Position numbers and translations under genes: made by a program
Assembly: GCA_023231475.1 (NCBI GenBank)
Contig: JALJEE010001153.1
Span: 1-47,172, forward strand
Source: Seison nebaliae
Taxonomy: Eukaryota > Rotifera > Pararotatoria > Seisonacea > Seisonidae
Reading direction: 5' to 3'
DNA: 47,172 bases
In this document: positions 45,622 through 47,172 of the stretch, piece after piece
Layout: each line of letters opens with the position of its first letter
Position numbering within the stretch: position 1 is the first letter of the stretch
Notes under the pieces: generated by a model
What the model was told of the DNA's origin: nothing
The model's database searches: none
What the model saw: only the letters and a program-made list of their open reading frames with translations

Positions 45622-47172
45622 CTCGTAATTTTAATTAAGGGATAACTGTCTTCAATTAGTTTCGTTTTATCGCGAGTTTGTGGTTTTTTCTAGATTTATA
45701 TTAAATTCAAATTATTTTATGTAGAAATGTACTTTAACTTCAATTGAATCATTTCTAGAGGACATTAAGAAAAATTAAATAAATAAAGTGCGCTTAACTC
45801 AAGACATTTCCAACTATTTATTCTTGTTCCATGTCTAACAAAGTGAAAGAAGTAAGTGAATGACAGAACAACGTAAGTGAAAGTCCGAAATTATTTCATA
45901 AAATTAATCTCTGCAATTTACGGTAACCATATTTAAAAGAATCTAATAAGTTATATTTCTCGTACCACTAAATTCTGTAGAATTCATATTTACGGAAAAT
46001 TCATGCAATTTAGATAATAAACTCCACTACTCCAAAAGTAATGTTTCCAATCGGTTCACGATATGGATCTTAGTCCCAATACTGCTAATCACTGATGTTG
46101 ATCCAGAGGTCGAGTCTGTTATAAACACTTCTTTGGATATATTCGGTTATTTCCTCGGTAATATATTTGCCTTTCCTTAACTAAATAATCTGACACTAAT
46201 GTGAAGGTCCTAGGTTGAAACAGGGGTTGAAAAAAATTCCTTCGTCAAACGAGAAACTTAATCCAACTCTGCTTCTTATTTCAACCGCTACTTATCACTT
46301 AAAAAATAGTTCGGACAACGAGTCTTGTACTAATATCTTGTAATACCTTGTACGTCAGACTGATTACTTTAAAAATTGATTAAAAATTGAGTTTAATTAA
46401 TGATTTAAAACAATTCAGTTTTGGGTGATGTTGGACAGTGGTCTACGCACGGAATCACGGAATTTCACGCATATTTGCGAAATAACGTATCCTGCATCTC
46501 CGTACGAGTTATATTGGGACATGTGTAACACAGCCGTGGTATATGAACGTTCCCAATCCCACAACGATGAGACACACGTCTCACGCAACATAGAAATCTT
46601 TCTTACCACTGACCGCAGAGGAGGAGATCGATCAAAACATTTCAATTTCAATAAAAAAAAAGTATCGGAATAGGATATAATCCGATGGAAAACAGAAAAA
46701 AAGCATCGGATATTAGAACAACAAACACAGAATAATTTATCAACGAATGGGATTATCAAACGCCTACTGCATTTAGAACACGGGGAACTTGAAACCGAAG
46801 AAAAATGTTCCATTACAAATATAAGACCAAAGTTCAACAAAGGATGCATGTTATCCTACGTGCATCTGGAATGACTCTTAGAAATGACTATGAAAGGAGA
46901 CGCGAAATTCAACCAAAAAAAAAATTTCGAATTCGAATTGTTCTAACAAGATACATTGTAAGATACAAGATATATTCACTAACAAGATACAAGTAAGAAA
47001 CAAGATATACGGAATTTGAATCTTACTATCAAATTTTCATAATAAAAAACTCAATTATTGAGATTTAAATGAAACATTGAATTTTTATTATCACATTAAA
47101 ATAGAAAAGTTGAATAAAATTATCTTTATTAAACTGTTGAGAAAGACGTCATCTTCGTTATGTATATGTCCT
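45622..47172. other. Gene-free right end of the window
   Basis: About 1.5 kb of AT-rich sequence. Two overlapping frames on opposite strands (46415-46849 minus, 46425-46673 plus) have no recognisable motif; the plus frame with its Cys and Trp could be an eroded transposon piece. Degenerate ACAAGATACA-like direct repeats lie at 46949-47008. No RNA gene was seen. Confidence 0.4.
46949..47008 (+). repeat. Degenerate short direct repeats
   Basis: Four imperfect copies of an (A)CAAGATA(C/T)A-like unit (AACAAGATACA, ATACAAGATATA, AACAAGATACAA, AACAAGATATA) lie within 60 bp. They are short, low complexity, and of no assigned function. Confidence 0.55.

Noticed and set aside
46415-46849. 144-aa minus-strand and 82-aa plus-strand ORFs
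   Set aside because: They overlap each other on opposite strands, and neither has a recognisable domain; at best eroded repeat sequence.
1-47172. tRNA, rRNA, CRISPR or bacterial operon features
   Set aside because: None was seen; spliced animal genes rule out a prokaryotic origin.

Overview
The window reads as a stretch of a compact, AT-rich animal nuclear genome. The reasons are metazoan gene families (HP1, site-2 protease, peptidylglycine alpha-hydroxylating monooxygenase, a rhodopsin-like GPCR, ceramide-1-phosphate transfer protein), many very short introns (mostly 41-61 nt) and tight gene spacing. HYDIN and an RSPH14-like protein imply an animal that keeps 9+2 cilia or flagellated sperm. 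I cannot name the species; a small-genome invertebrate is the safest statement. All spliced models below were joined by eye from GT/AG sites, reading frame and remembered family alignments.

Layout. 1-3.2 kb is a graveyard of old mobile elements on the minus strand: a non-LTR retrotransposon (reverse transcriptase), a FLYWCH-MULE DNA transposon fragment, and a second diverged piece of the same retrotransposon. 3.6-6.6 kb holds three plus-strand genes: a minimal HP1, an unrecognised type I membrane protein, and an unrecognised 244-aa protein. The last is convergent with CPTP (6.7-7.36 kb, minus), which is followed by a small coiled-coil protein (7.57-8.1 kb, minus). 8.6-9.13 kb is a foldback element with long inverted arms and a 32-A run. 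From 9.3 to 45.3 kb every gene is on the minus strand: HYDIN (9.3-28.6 kb), a GPCR (29.0-31.1), PHM (31.4-32.75), a small putative secreted protein (33.1-33.4), RSPH14-like (33.5-34.7), MBTPS2 (35.2-37.0), a 43-aa membrane microprotein (37.2-37.35) and a giant disordered protein of about 2,579 aa (37.5-45.3). 45.6-47.2 kb has no gene I can support.

How the genes work together. HYDIN (central-pair C2b projection) and RSPH14 (radial spoke) belong to the same machine, the motile axoneme, and lie about 5 kb apart. PHM (neuropeptide amidation), the orphan GPCR and the small secreted protein are adjacent and could belong to peptide signalling, but that is only proximity. CPTP and S2P are housekeeping lipid genes.

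Most notable: (1) nearly all introns start with GTT instead of GTA or GTG; (2) HYDIN has two enormous intronless exons (8.7 and 7.4 kb), with all ten introns crowded into a 3.3-kb hinge, and the hinge carries a roughly 535-residue unrecognised block; (3) HYDIN also carries a Cys/His cluster and a P-loop without its lysine; (4) the 2,579-aa disordered protein with His-rich and 10-residue repeat segments has no recognisable relatives.
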